From Frankia sp. R82 (GTDB lineage Bacteria; Actinomycetota; Actinomycetes; Frankiales; Frankiaceae), in contig NZ_JAMQQG010000008.1 of the NCBI RefSeq assembly GCF_023716925.1, positions 1-64,000 of the forward strand: a stretch of 64,000 nt of DNA. Direction: 5' to 3'. Under the pieces are notes generated by a model, which saw only the letters and a list, made by a program, of their open reading frames with translations, did no database searches and was not told where the DNA came from. A program made the translations under genes and the position numbers. Shown piece by piece: positions 49,602-57,680 of the stretch (its first letter is position 1; each line of letters starts with the position of its first letter).

Positions 49602-51326
49602 ATGGCAATTTATGATCTGGTCATCAAGGGCGGAACCGTCATTGACGGGTTACAGACGCCACGGTATCGGGCGGATGTCGCAATCGCCGACGGGAAGATC
49701 GTCCACATCGGGAAGGTGCGGGCCTCCGACGGCGCCGAGGTCGTCGACGCGACGGGCCGGGTCGTCGCGCCCGGTGTGGTGGACCTGCACACGCACTACG
49801 ACAGCCAGCTGTTCTGGGACCCGTGGTGCACCATGTCGGGCTGGCACGGCGTCACCAGCGTCGTCATCGGCAACTGTGGGTTCGGCTTCGCCCCGTGTAA
49901 GCCGGTCGACCGCGAGCGGGCGATGCTGAGCCTGTCGCGCAACGAGGCCGTCCCGATGGAGACGATGCGCCAGGGCATGCCGTGGGACTGGGAGACCTTC
50001 CCCGAGTTCCTCGACAGCGTCGAGCGCACGCCCAAGGGCGTGAACGTGATGTCCTTCGTGCCGCTGGCCCCGCTCTACGGCTATGTCGTCGGCCTGGACG
50101 TGGCCAAGGGGCGGCCGGTGAGCGACGAGGAGCTGCAGCTCATGTGCAAGCTCCTGATCGAGGGGATGGAGGTCGGCGGCTGCGGCCTGTCGGCGCAGAT
50201 CCTCGGGGACGTCGGCAACGTGCAGCTCGACTACGACGGCACTCCCATGGTGACCGACCTGATGAGCGAGCGTGACCTGCGGGCGTTCAGCCGGGCGCTG
50301 GGGGCGCTCGGTCGCGGGGTGGCGCAGGTGACCGCGCCGTTGGAGACCGCGGCGTTCATGGCCCGCGAAAGCGGTCGGCCGATCATCTGGAACGCCCTGC
50401 TCGCCGACGGTGCGCTCAACCAGCACGGCGGCCAGCAGATGTCGCACCGCGACGCCCTCGTCCGCCTCGCCGAGCTCAACGAAAGCGAGGGCGTTCGGGT
50501 CTTCGCCCAGGCGTTGACGACGAACTTCGCCTCCGAGTTCACCCTCGAGGAGTACAACCTCGCCGACGCGATCCCCTGTTGGAAGGAGGCGCTGCTGGGC
50601 ACGGTCCCCGAGAAGCGGGTGAAGCTCGCCGACCCACAGCGTCGGGCGACGATGAAGCAGGTGCACGCCGAGCGTGGCGGCCTGTTCGGCGCCGGCTACG
50701 TGCTCACCGACATCAAGTGTCACTGGATCTCCAGCGACGTGGCGAACGCCCGCGAGCTCAAGGAGACCTACGAGGGCTACACCATCGGCGAGATCGCCGC
50801 CCGGGAACACAAGCACCCGATCGACGCGATGCTCGATCTGGCCGTTGCGGGCGAGTTGCGGGTCGGCTTCGCCACGCCGCTGCTGGAGACGCCGCCGCAG
50901 GCCATGAAGGAGATCGCCACCGGGCCGGTGTCCCTGCCCGGGGTCAGCGACGGTGGCGCACACACCAAGTTCGTCACCACCGCCCGCTACCCGAGCGAAC
51001 TTCTCGGGCTGTGGGTGCGCGAGCACGAGATCATGTCGCTGGAGCAGGCGCACTGGCGCCTGTCGGCCTACCCGGCGCAGGCCGCGGGCCTGCGGGGGCG
51101 TGGCTTCCTGGCCGAGAACGCACCGGCCGACGTCATCGTGTACGACCCGGACACGGTCGACAGCCTTCCCGCCGAGCGGGTCTGGGACTATCCGGCGGGC
51201 GAATGGCGCCTTATCCAGAAGGCCACCGGATATGACCGGATCATCGTGAACGGCACGACCACCTTCGTCGACGGGGAATGCACACAGGAAACCCCCGGCC
51301 AGCTGCTGCGCCACGGCGCCGAATAA
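49602..51326 (+). CDS. Amidohydrolase-superfamily protein (D-aminoacylase-like)
   Basis: 574 residues from ATG 49602. The metal-dependent hydrolase start is complete: DLVIKGGTVIDG, ADVAIADGKIVHIGKV, then APGVVDLHTHYDSQLFWDP (HxH). Further elements are GVTSVVIGNCGFGFAP, the late DGGAHTKFVTT (Asp), and ADVIVYDPDTV at the C-terminus, the pattern of N-acyl-D-amino-acid deacylases. It may hydrolyse a lactone or amide intermediate. The 274-bp spacer before it is AT-richer (49385-49560) and probably carries its promoter. Confidence 0.93.
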   Translation: MAIYDLVIKGGTVIDGLQTPRYRADVAIADGKIVHIGKVRASDGAEVVDATGRVVAPGVVDLHTHYDSQLFWDPWCTMSGWHGVTSVVIGNCGFGFAPCKPVDRERAMLSLSRNEAVPMETMRQGMPWDWETFPEFLDSVERTPKGVNVMSFVPLAPLYGYVVGLDVAKGRPVSDEELQLMCKLLIEGMEVGGCGLSAQILGDVGNVQLDYDGTPMVTDLMSERDLRAFSRALGALGRGVAQVTAPLETAAFMARESGRPIIWNALLADGALNQHGGQQMSHRDALVRLAELNESEGVRVFAQALTTNFASEFTLEEYNLADAIPCWKEALLGTVPEKRVKLADPQRRATMKQVHAERGGLFGAGYVLTDIKCHWISSDVANARELKETYEGYTIGEIAAREHKHPIDAMLDLAVAGELRVGFATPLLETPPQAMKEIATGPVSLPGVSDGGAHTKFVTTARYPSELLGLWVREHEIMSLEQAHWRLSAYPAQAAGLRGRGFLAENAPADVIVYDPDTVDSLPAERVWDYPAGEWRLIQKATGYDRIIVNGTTTFVDGECTQETPGQLLRHGAE

Positions 51327-51380
51327 TCCGACCAGGCTGACACCACCCCACGACTCGACCAGAGGACAGAGGTGTTCGAC

Positions 51381-52604
51381 ATGACCGAAATTCCCGCATT
51401 AGCCACTGTTTTTGACGCGGACAACCACTACTGGGAGTCCAGCGACGCCTTCACTCGGCATCGTGACCCGGCCTTTCTCGATCGCGGCCTGCGGGTCGTC
51501 GAGCGGGCCGGCGAGATTCGCTACTTCATCGGCGACCAGGCGCATCCGATCCTGCCCGGACCGGGCGACGCGCACCCCCGCCCCCGCCCCGGTGCGCTCT
51601 ACGACTACTTCGGTGGGCGCGGTGACAAGGGGTCGGTCGGCGCGGAGCTTGCCTGCGAGGCTCCGGCGGACCACCCGGACTGGTTCCAGCGGGATGCGCG
51701 GCTACGCCGCATGGACGAACAGGGCCTGGAAGCCGTCTGGATGTTCCCGTCCCACGCGGTGTGCGTGGAGGGCCCGATGCAGCCCGACCTCGAGGCGTCC
51801 ATCGAGGTGCTGCGGGCGTTCAACCGGTGGCTCGAGGAGGACTGGGGCTTCGCCTACCAGAACCGGATCTTCGGTGTTCCGTTCCTGACCCTGTCCGACC
51901 TGGACCGGGCGATCGCGGAGCTGGAGTGGTGCATCGGGCGTGGTGCGCGGGTGGTGAGCATCCGCAACGGTCCCGTGTTCACCCCTGAGGGGTACCGGTC
52001 GCCCGCCGATCCGCGGTTCGACCCGTTCTGGGCTCGGGTCCAGGAGGCCGGGGTCGTCGTCGCCCCGCATGCCGGGTTCGACGACGGTTACCGGGAGGTC
52101 GAGGCCGCGATCGCACAGAGCTGGGGATACCGCGGGGCGAACCGCGGCGGCGACACGAACGCGATCACGCGGGAGGAGCCGTTCCTCAAGATGCTGATGA
52201 AGCACCGGCTCGTGCACGACTTCGCCGCCGCCCTGGTCGCCCACGGCCTGTTCGAACGGTTCGCCGGCCTGCGGATCGCGTTCATCGAGAACGGTGGCAC
52301 CTGGGTCGGCTCGTTGCTGCACGGTCTGCAGGTGCTGCGCGGACAGAATCCCGGGATGTTCGCCAGTTCGCCGGTCGACCAGTTCATCGAGCACTGCTGG
52401 GTCGCGCCGTTCGTCGAGGACGACGTCGCGGAGCTCGCCGTGCACCTGCCGGTCGAGCGGATCCTGTTCGGCTCCGACTGGCCGCACGCCGAGGGGCTTG
52501 CCGAACCGAAGGACTTCCTCGGCGGGCTCGGCTCCTTCTCGGCGCACGACCAGCAGCGCATCATGCACGACAACGCCAGCGAGCTGACCCGGCCCGCGGG
52601 ATAA
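51381..52604 (+). CDS. Amidohydrolase family 2 (ACMSD-like) protein
   Basis: 407 residues from ATG 51381; GTG 51372 is an alternative. Metal-dependent TIM-barrel of the amidohydrolase 2 type: a DADNHYWESSDAF start (His/Glu ligand region), then HPDWFQRDARLRRMDEQGLEAVWMFPSHAV, VVAPHAGFDDG, and the conserved C-terminal FGSDWPHAEGL. Members decarboxylate or hydrolyse aromatic and cyclic acids. It lies 54 bp after the previous gene in the same direction, so the two are probably co-expressed. Confidence 0.93.
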   Translation: MTEIPALATVFDADNHYWESSDAFTRHRDPAFLDRGLRVVERAGEIRYFIGDQAHPILPGPGDAHPRPRPGALYDYFGGRGDKGSVGAELACEAPADHPDWFQRDARLRRMDEQGLEAVWMFPSHAVCVEGPMQPDLEASIEVLRAFNRWLEEDWGFAYQNRIFGVPFLTLSDLDRAIAELEWCIGRGARVVSIRNGPVFTPEGYRSPADPRFDPFWARVQEAGVVVAPHAGFDDGYREVEAAIAQSWGYRGANRGGDTNAITREEPFLKMLMKHRLVHDFAAALVAHGLFERFAGLRIAFIENGGTWVGSLLHGLQVLRGQNPGMFASSPVDQFIEHCWVAPFVEDDVAELAVHLPVERILFGSDWPHAEGLAEPKDFLGGLGSFSAHDQQRIMHDNASELTRPAG

Positions 52605-52663
52605 CAAACCCAGCAGCCGGCCGGAGCGCTCCCGGTGGTCAGGCGCTCCGGCCGGTCAGAGGC

Positions 52664-53476
52664 CTACTGCTGGTCGGGCAAGGTGAGGACGACTCCCGCG
52701 GTCTGGCCACCGTCGATGGCGATCTCGGCGCCGGCGATGAAGGCGGCGTTGTCGGAGAGCAGGAAGACGACGAGCTCGGCGATGTCGGCGGGCAGCCCGG
52801 CGCGGCCCAGCGGTGTGGCGGCCAGCCGCTTCTCCGCCACGGGGTCACCGTCGCCGATGACCATCGGGGTCAGCACCGGCCCGGGGAGCACGGCGTTGAC
52901 CCGGATACCGTACGGGGCGAGCTCGAGCGCCGCGACCTTGGTGAGGCCGCGCAGCGCCCACTTCGACGACGAATAGGCGCTGTGCAGCGTCCAGGCGGTG
53001 GCCGCCGCGGCCGACACGGTGTTCACGATCGCACCGGCGCCCGCGGCCCGCAGGTGTGGGACGACCGCCTGCAGGCCGAGGAACGGTCCGAGGCAGTTGA
53101 TCCGCCACACCCGCTCGAAGTCGGCCGGGTTCTCCCGCTCCAGGGACTCGCGGCGCAGCACACCGGCGTTGTTCACCAGGCCGTCGAGACGTCCGAAGCG
53201 GTCCAGCCCCGCCTGCACCGCTCGCGCCCATGCCGCCGCGTCGGTGACGTCGAGGGACACGGCGTGGACCGCATCCGGTCGGGCGTCGGCAAGCTCGTGC
53301 ACGTCGGGCAGGACGTCACCGGCGATCACACGACCCCCGGCCGCCACCACCCGTTCGCTGATCGCCCGGCCCTGCCCGCGGGCGGCACCGGTGACCAGCA
53401 CGACCCGGCCGCCGAGAGCCACGGCGGGCGTGCTGCTGGCGGGGGGCATGCTGTCGGCGGACGACGGTGTGGTCAC
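52664..53476 (-). CDS. Short-chain dehydrogenase/reductase
   Basis: 270 residues from GTG 53476 (ATG 53449 is an alternative). Classical SDR motifs: GRVVLVTGAARGQGRAI (TGxxxGxG), NNAG (LVNNAGVLR), catalytic Ser in NTVSAAAAT, and YSSSK (YxxxK), with PLGRAGLPADIAELVVFLLSDNAAFIAGAEIAIDGGQT at the end. It uses NAD(P) to interconvert an alcohol and ketone. It lies 11 bp after the mycofactocin-type SDR in the same operon. Confidence 0.95.
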   Translation of the reverse strand: MTTPSSADSMPPASSTPAVALGGRVVLVTGAARGQGRAISERVVAAGGRVIAGDVLPDVHELADARPDAVHAVSLDVTDAAAWARAVQAGLDRFGRLDGLVNNAGVLRRESLERENPADFERVWRINCLGPFLGLQAVVPHLRAAGAGAIVNTVSAAAATAWTLHSAYSSSKWALRGLTKVAALELAPYGIRVNAVLPGPVLTPMVIGDGDPVAEKRLAATPLGRAGLPADIAELVVFLLSDNAAFIAGAEIAIDGGQTAGVVLTLPDQQ

Positions 53477-53487
53477 GGCTGGTCCGA

Positions 53488-54339
53488 TCAGATCGCCGAC
53501 TCGCCCTTGAGCATGGCGCCGGCATCGATGCGGAAGTTCTGGCCGGTGATGTACTTCGACTCGTCGGAGACGAGGAAGAGCACCAGGTCGCTGACGTCGC
53601 TCGGCTCGATGTAGGGGATCGGCATCGCCTGCATGGCCGGGAACGCCAGCTCCGCGTCCTCGCGGGTCGGGTTCTCCAGGTCGGGCCGGAAGGCCTTGTA
53701 GATGTCGTCGTTCTGCAGCAGGTGGGTGTTGGTGTTGGTGGGGTGCACGGCGTTGAGCCGGATGCTGCTGCCCGCAAGCTGCAGCGCGAGGGTCTGGGTG
53801 TACTGGAAGATGACCCGCTTGGCCCACGCGTACCCGACGCCACCGCTGTTGCCCAGGTTCTCCGTGGTCCCCTTCATCATCCCGGCGGTGGAGCCGGTGA
53901 TGACGATCGACGCGCCGGCCTTCAGGTGCGGCAGGCTGACCGCGACGGTGTTCATCGCACCGATCAGGTCGACGTCGGTGCCGTCGACGAACCCGCTGAC
54001 CAGGGTGATGTCCTTCCACGGGCAGATGCCGGCGTTCGCGAGGACGATGTCGAGCCGGCCGAAGCGGGCGATCCCCTCGGCCAGGGCCGCGTGCAGCTGC
54101 GAGCGCTCGCGGACGTCGGCCTTGACCGCGACGATGCTGCGCCCGAGCGCCTCGACCTCCTTGACGGTCTGGGCGAGGTCCTCCGGCGTGGCCAGCGGGT
54201 AGGTGACGGTCTCGATCTGCTCGCAGATGTCGACCGCGACGATGTCCGCGCCCTCCTGGGCGAGGCGCACCGCGTGGCTGCGGCCCTGGCCGCGAGCGGC
54301 TCCGGTGATGAATGCGACCCTGCCATCAAGCTTGCCCAT
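53488..54339 (-). CDS. Mycofactocin-coupled-type SDR oxidoreductase
   Basis: 283 residues from ATG 54339. The SDR core is KLDGRVAFITGAARGQGRSHAVRLAQEGADIVAVDICEQIETVTYPLATPEDLAQTV; the insert after the second strand (YPLATPEDLAQTV) marks the subfamily whose non-exchangeable NAD is recycled through mycofactocin. The catalytic Ser (GSTAG) and YAWAK are present, and NGAMNTVAVSLPHL-like helices follow. It oxidises a secondary or cyclic alcohol such as carveol or a steroid alcohol in characterised relatives. The mycofactocin biosynthesis genes are not in the window. Confidence 0.9.
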   Translation of the reverse strand: MGKLDGRVAFITGAARGQGRSHAVRLAQEGADIVAVDICEQIETVTYPLATPEDLAQTVKEVEALGRSIVAVKADVRERSQLHAALAEGIARFGRLDIVLANAGICPWKDITLVSGFVDGTDVDLIGAMNTVAVSLPHLKAGASIVITGSTAGMMKGTTENLGNSGGVGYAWAKRVIFQYTQTLALQLAGSSIRLNAVHPTNTNTHLLQNDDIYKAFRPDLENPTREDAELAFPAMQAMPIPYIEPSDVSDLVLFLVSDESKYITGQNFRIDAGAMLKGESAI

Positions 54340-55158
54340 GGGAGACCCTCCAGTTCGTTCGACGCCCGCTGCGACCGTCGGTCGTCACAGCGACCGGCGC
54401 GGCCCGGCCGCGCGTCGGCCGGCTCGTCAGTCAGATCGGATGCGGCGACGTCCGGATGACACCTGACATTAGGTGCCAGTGACACCGGGTGCCAGTGACA
54501 CCAGGCGCCAGCGACACCAGGTGTCGTTGATGCCGGATGCCGGTGACAACCGTTCCGGCGATATCCGGTTCGTCGCAATTTGGGCGGTGCGGCCTGTCCG
54601 CGGACCATCGCTGACAGGGGGTCTCCGACGCCGAAAAGGCACGGGTGGCAACCGCTGCTGCGGCAGGTTCTGGACGGTGTCGCGCCGGTCGAATCATGAT
54701 CCCCGGCCGTCGGGCCTATGACATCGCACCGCGACGAGCGATGTCAACGTCGACGAGGAGGTCGGCCGATCCCGCGCGATGAACTGGCCGATCCGGCGTG
54801 ATGGTCGGGTGTGCCGGACGGCATCGATCCGGCGGCCGATCCGGCGGGCTGGCCCGGTACGACGACCCTGTCGCCCGGTGGTCGTGAGAATTCCCCGCTC
54901 CGGTGCCGGGTAACCACGGGCCGCCACCCGGCCGGGTCTCGCCGCAGACGGCAAACTCGACATCGACCTCATCGCTGACCTTAGAGTCGAACGGGTTCGG
55001 GCCCGTCGGATCAGCCTGGCGTACGCCAGCGCCGCGCGCACCCGGCGACAACCCGACGAGGACGACACGGCGGCGACCGGGCGGCGGGGACCGGGCTGGC
55101 GACGGCCGAGCGGCGGCGACATGGCGATGACGGGACGGCTGACAGTGACGACACAGCG
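54340..55158. other. Divergent intergenic region
   Basis: About 820 bp between the mycofactocin-type SDR (minus) and the hotdog thioesterase (plus), without a convincing gene. Five imperfect 16-bp repeats sit near the SDR start (54470-54549), and several GCCGATCCGGCG repeats at 54760-54850. The open frames are Arg/Pro/Ser-rich with no domain I recognise. Confidence 0.6.
54470..54549. promoter_or_regulatory. Five imperfect 16-bp tandem repeats upstream of the SDR operon
   Basis: Units TAGGTGCCAGTGACAC, CGGGTGCCAGTGACAC, CAGGCGCCAGCGACAC, CAGGTGTCGTTGATGC and CGGATGCCGGTGACAA lie head to tail, 130-210 bp before the SDR start. GACACCAGGTGTC inside is a 13-bp near-palindrome. This is a candidate multi-site operator. 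Confidence 0.55.
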
Positions 55159-56199
55159 GTGAGTGCGATGGTGAGTCGGGGCACGGCCGGCGCCGGCCCG
55201 GAGACCTCGAACGTCATCGGCGAGCTCGCCCTGACGGTCGAGGAGGTCGGCGACGAGCTGCACGGCCTGCTACCCGCCGTCCCCGAGCTCGCCGTGCCGG
55301 GCACGCCGTGGCTGCGGGCTTCGGCGCTGGCCGCCCTCGCGGACGTGGTGCTCGGCCTGCTGGGGGTACGCGAGATCGCCCCACAGGTTCCCGTCACCCT
55401 CGCGCTCGACGTGCACCTGTTCCAGGAGATCCCGGCGGGCGGCCAGCCGGTGCGGGGAATCGGCCGGACCGTCAAGTCGGGCCGGACGGTCCTGGTGTCC
55501 GCGATCGACTTCGTCGGCGAGGACGGCCGCCTGCTCGGCATCGGCAGCAGCATCTTCGTCCCGGCGCCCGACCCGGCACTGCGGATGCCGCCCGGCGGGT
55601 GGGCCCTGGACTCGATGCGTCACATCCGGGGCCGGCTGCGCGAGCCGATCGCCACCCGGCTGCGCTGTGAGCCGGTCGCGCCCGGTGTGGTGTCGATGCG
55701 GGTGGGGCCGGACATGTCCAACGCCGCTGGCACGCTCAACGGCGGGCTGGTGCCGGTGGTCATGGAGGAGGCGCTGCTCTCGTTGCCGCCCCAGGTGTCC
55801 CCGCCGGGCACGACGCTGGCGTCGTTGGGGATCCGGTACCTGCGCCCGGTCCGCCGCGGCCCCGCAGTCGCGACGGCCAGTACGGCCGGGGGACAGGCGG
55901 CGGGGGGACAGGCGGCCGGGGGAGAAACCGAAGGAACCGGCGGGAGCAGGCCGGCCGTGGCGCGGGGTGTGGTCGCCACGATCGAGGTGCGGGACGCGGC
56001 CACCGACGTCCTGGCCATCCTCGCGACGGCCCGCACGTTCCCGGCCCGCCCGCAGCTGCCGGCCGGCCGGGGCGTCTCCGATCCTTCGTCCGAGTCCAGT
56101 CCGTCCCTTCCTGCCGGCCCGGCCGTCCACGCAGGTCCGGCCGTCCACGCAGGTCCATCTGTCCACGCAGGTCCATCTGTCCATGTCGACGGAGAGTGA
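55159..56199 (+). CDS. Hotdog-fold (PaaI/4HBT-like) thioesterase-type protein
   Basis: 346 residues from GTG 55159 or ATG 55168. Two hotdog halves appear: WLRASALAALADVVLGLLGVREIAPQVPVTLALDVHLFQEIPAG and GRTVKSGRTVLVSAIDFVGEDGRLLGIGSSIFVPAPD, then the active-site-like GPDMSNAAGTLNGGLVPVVMEEALL (N-G-G...E-E). A Gly/Gln insert (AAGGQAAGGQ) splits the second half. The C-terminus is a repeat (AVHAG, SVHAG) that is low complexity. It probably hydrolyses an acyl-CoA. The DUF427-TesB-type gene starts 4 bp after its stop. Confidence 0.8.
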   Translation: MSAMVSRGTAGAGPETSNVIGELALTVEEVGDELHGLLPAVPELAVPGTPWLRASALAALADVVLGLLGVREIAPQVPVTLALDVHLFQEIPAGGQPVRGIGRTVKSGRTVLVSAIDFVGEDGRLLGIGSSIFVPAPDPALRMPPGGWALDSMRHIRGRLREPIATRLRCEPVAPGVVSMRVGPDMSNAAGTLNGGLVPVVMEEALLSLPPQVSPPGTTLASLGIRYLRPVRRGPAVATASTAGGQAAGGQAAGGETEGTGGSRPAVARGVVATIEVRDAATDVLAILATARTFPARPQLPAGRGVSDPSSESSPSLPAGPAVHAGPAVHAGPSVHAGPSVHVDGE

Positions 56200-56203
56200 C
56201 ATC

Positions 56204-57541
56204 ATGACAGCTCCAGAGCACACAGCCGCCGAACCGGCCGAGGTCGAGGCATCGGCCCTCCTCGCCGTCCCCATCCCGTTGCGGGCCCGGGCCTGGTGGG
56301 GGGACCAGCTGATCGCCGAGTCGACCGCGACGGTGTGGGGGCGGAAGCCGGACGGAACGTCCGCGCTGTACTTTCCGCGTGAGGATGTGCGGCTCGACCT
56401 GTTCACCCCGACGTCGACGCCGGTTACCTGCCCGGTCCGGGGCGGCGCGCAGACCTGGTCGATCGACGGCAAGGTGCCGCCGGCGCTGCGCGGCTGGGGT
56501 GCGCCGCCGGTGCCGGGTGCGGTCGTCGACGGGCAGGACGTGGCGTGGCTGTCCACCGAGCCGGCCGCCGGCCTGGAGTGGCTCGCGGGGCTGGTCACGT
56601 TCGACCACGACCGGGCGCTCGTCGAGATCGTCGACGGCGTCGACGGGGACGACCCGCGCGACGTCACCGTGAAGCAGTTCCCGATCTGGGGTGACGTCGC
56701 GGATCTGGTCGACATTCTGGACGTGCGCCCGGACGGCGAGCGCCGCTACGTCAGCGGCTTCCTGGCGAGCCCGGGGCGGCCCGTGGTCGAGGCCAGCCAG
56801 ATGCTCGGCCAGGCGATCGTCGCCGCCAGCCGGCACGTGCCGGGCCGCCGCGTCGTGTCGGCGCACATGGTGTTCTACCGGCCCGCCGACGCCCGCGAGC
56901 CGTTGGCGTTCGAGCTCGAGGAGCTCAACAACGGCCGCAGCTTCACCTCCGTCATCGCGCACGTCAGCCAGGGTGGCCGGCGGCGCGCGTCCGGGACGCT
57001 GCTGCTCGACGTCACCGGAGAGGACGTGTTCCGCCACGCGGCGCCGGCGCCGCCGGCCCCGGGGCCCTACGAGTCCGAGCCGTACGACATGGCGGTCACC
57101 GGCCGGGATCTGCGCATCCCGGCGGGGGAGTACGACGACGATCCGGCGGCGCCGGTCGGGCCGCCGACCATCGACACCTGGGTGCGCTTTCGCGCGGTGC
57201 CGGCCGACCAGCCGCTGCATGCGGCACTGCTCGCCCAGTTCACCGGGCACATCTCGATCTCGGCGGCGATGCGCCCGCACGCGGGTGTCGGACAGTGGCA
57301 GGCCCACCGCAGCCTGTCCACCGGCATCAACGCGATCGCCCTGTCGCTGCACGCCGACATCCGCGCCGACCAGTGGCTGCGCTACCACCATCACTCGACC
57401 GTCGCGAGCGGAGGCATGACCCACAGCGAGTGCCGGGTGTACACCGAGGCCGGCGAGCTGGTCGCGTCGTTCACGGTGGACGCGATGGTCCGGCCGATGC
57501 CCGTGCGCCCCGGCACCGGGGACCATCGGACGGCGATGTGA
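56204..57541 (+). CDS. DUF427 domain-TesB-like acyl-CoA thioesterase fusion
   Basis: 445 residues from ATG 56204 with GGAGAGTG upstream; an earlier ATG at 56183 would overlap the upstream gene. The N-terminal 150 or so residues look like DUF427 (VPIPLRARAWWGDQLIAESTATVWGRKPDGTSALYFPREDVRLDLF). The C-terminal part is the two-hotdog TesB/acyl-CoA thioesterase II fold: RRYVSGFLASPGRPVVEASQMLGQAIVAASRHVPGRRVVSAHMVFYRPAD, LNNGRSFTSVIAHVSQGGR, then GMTHSECRVYTEAGELVASFTVDAMVR. It is cytoplasmic and likely releases CoA from intermediates. It forms a two-gene thioesterase unit. Confidence 0.85.
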   Translation: MTAPEHTAAEPAEVEASALLAVPIPLRARAWWGDQLIAESTATVWGRKPDGTSALYFPREDVRLDLFTPTSTPVTCPVRGGAQTWSIDGKVPPALRGWGAPPVPGAVVDGQDVAWLSTEPAAGLEWLAGLVTFDHDRALVEIVDGVDGDDPRDVTVKQFPIWGDVADLVDILDVRPDGERRYVSGFLASPGRPVVEASQMLGQAIVAASRHVPGRRVVSAHMVFYRPADAREPLAFELEELNNGRSFTSVIAHVSQGGRRRASGTLLLDVTGEDVFRHAAPAPPAPGPYESEPYDMAVTGRDLRIPAGEYDDDPAAPVGPPTIDTWVRFRAVPADQPLHAALLAQFTGHISISAAMRPHAGVGQWQAHRSLSTGINAIALSLHADIRADQWLRYHHHSTVASGGMTHSECRVYTEAGELVASFTVDAMVRPMPVRPGTGDHRTAM

Positions 57542-57680
57542 GCGGGCGGCCAGCCTGATCGTCGGCGGCGAGCGGGATGTTCGACGTCACAACGTCATCG
57601 TGCGATCACGTATAGCAGGGTTTTGATGTGCGCCGGCCGTTGTGCCAGGCGATGCTGGGCGGGAAGGGAGGACGCCGCCC

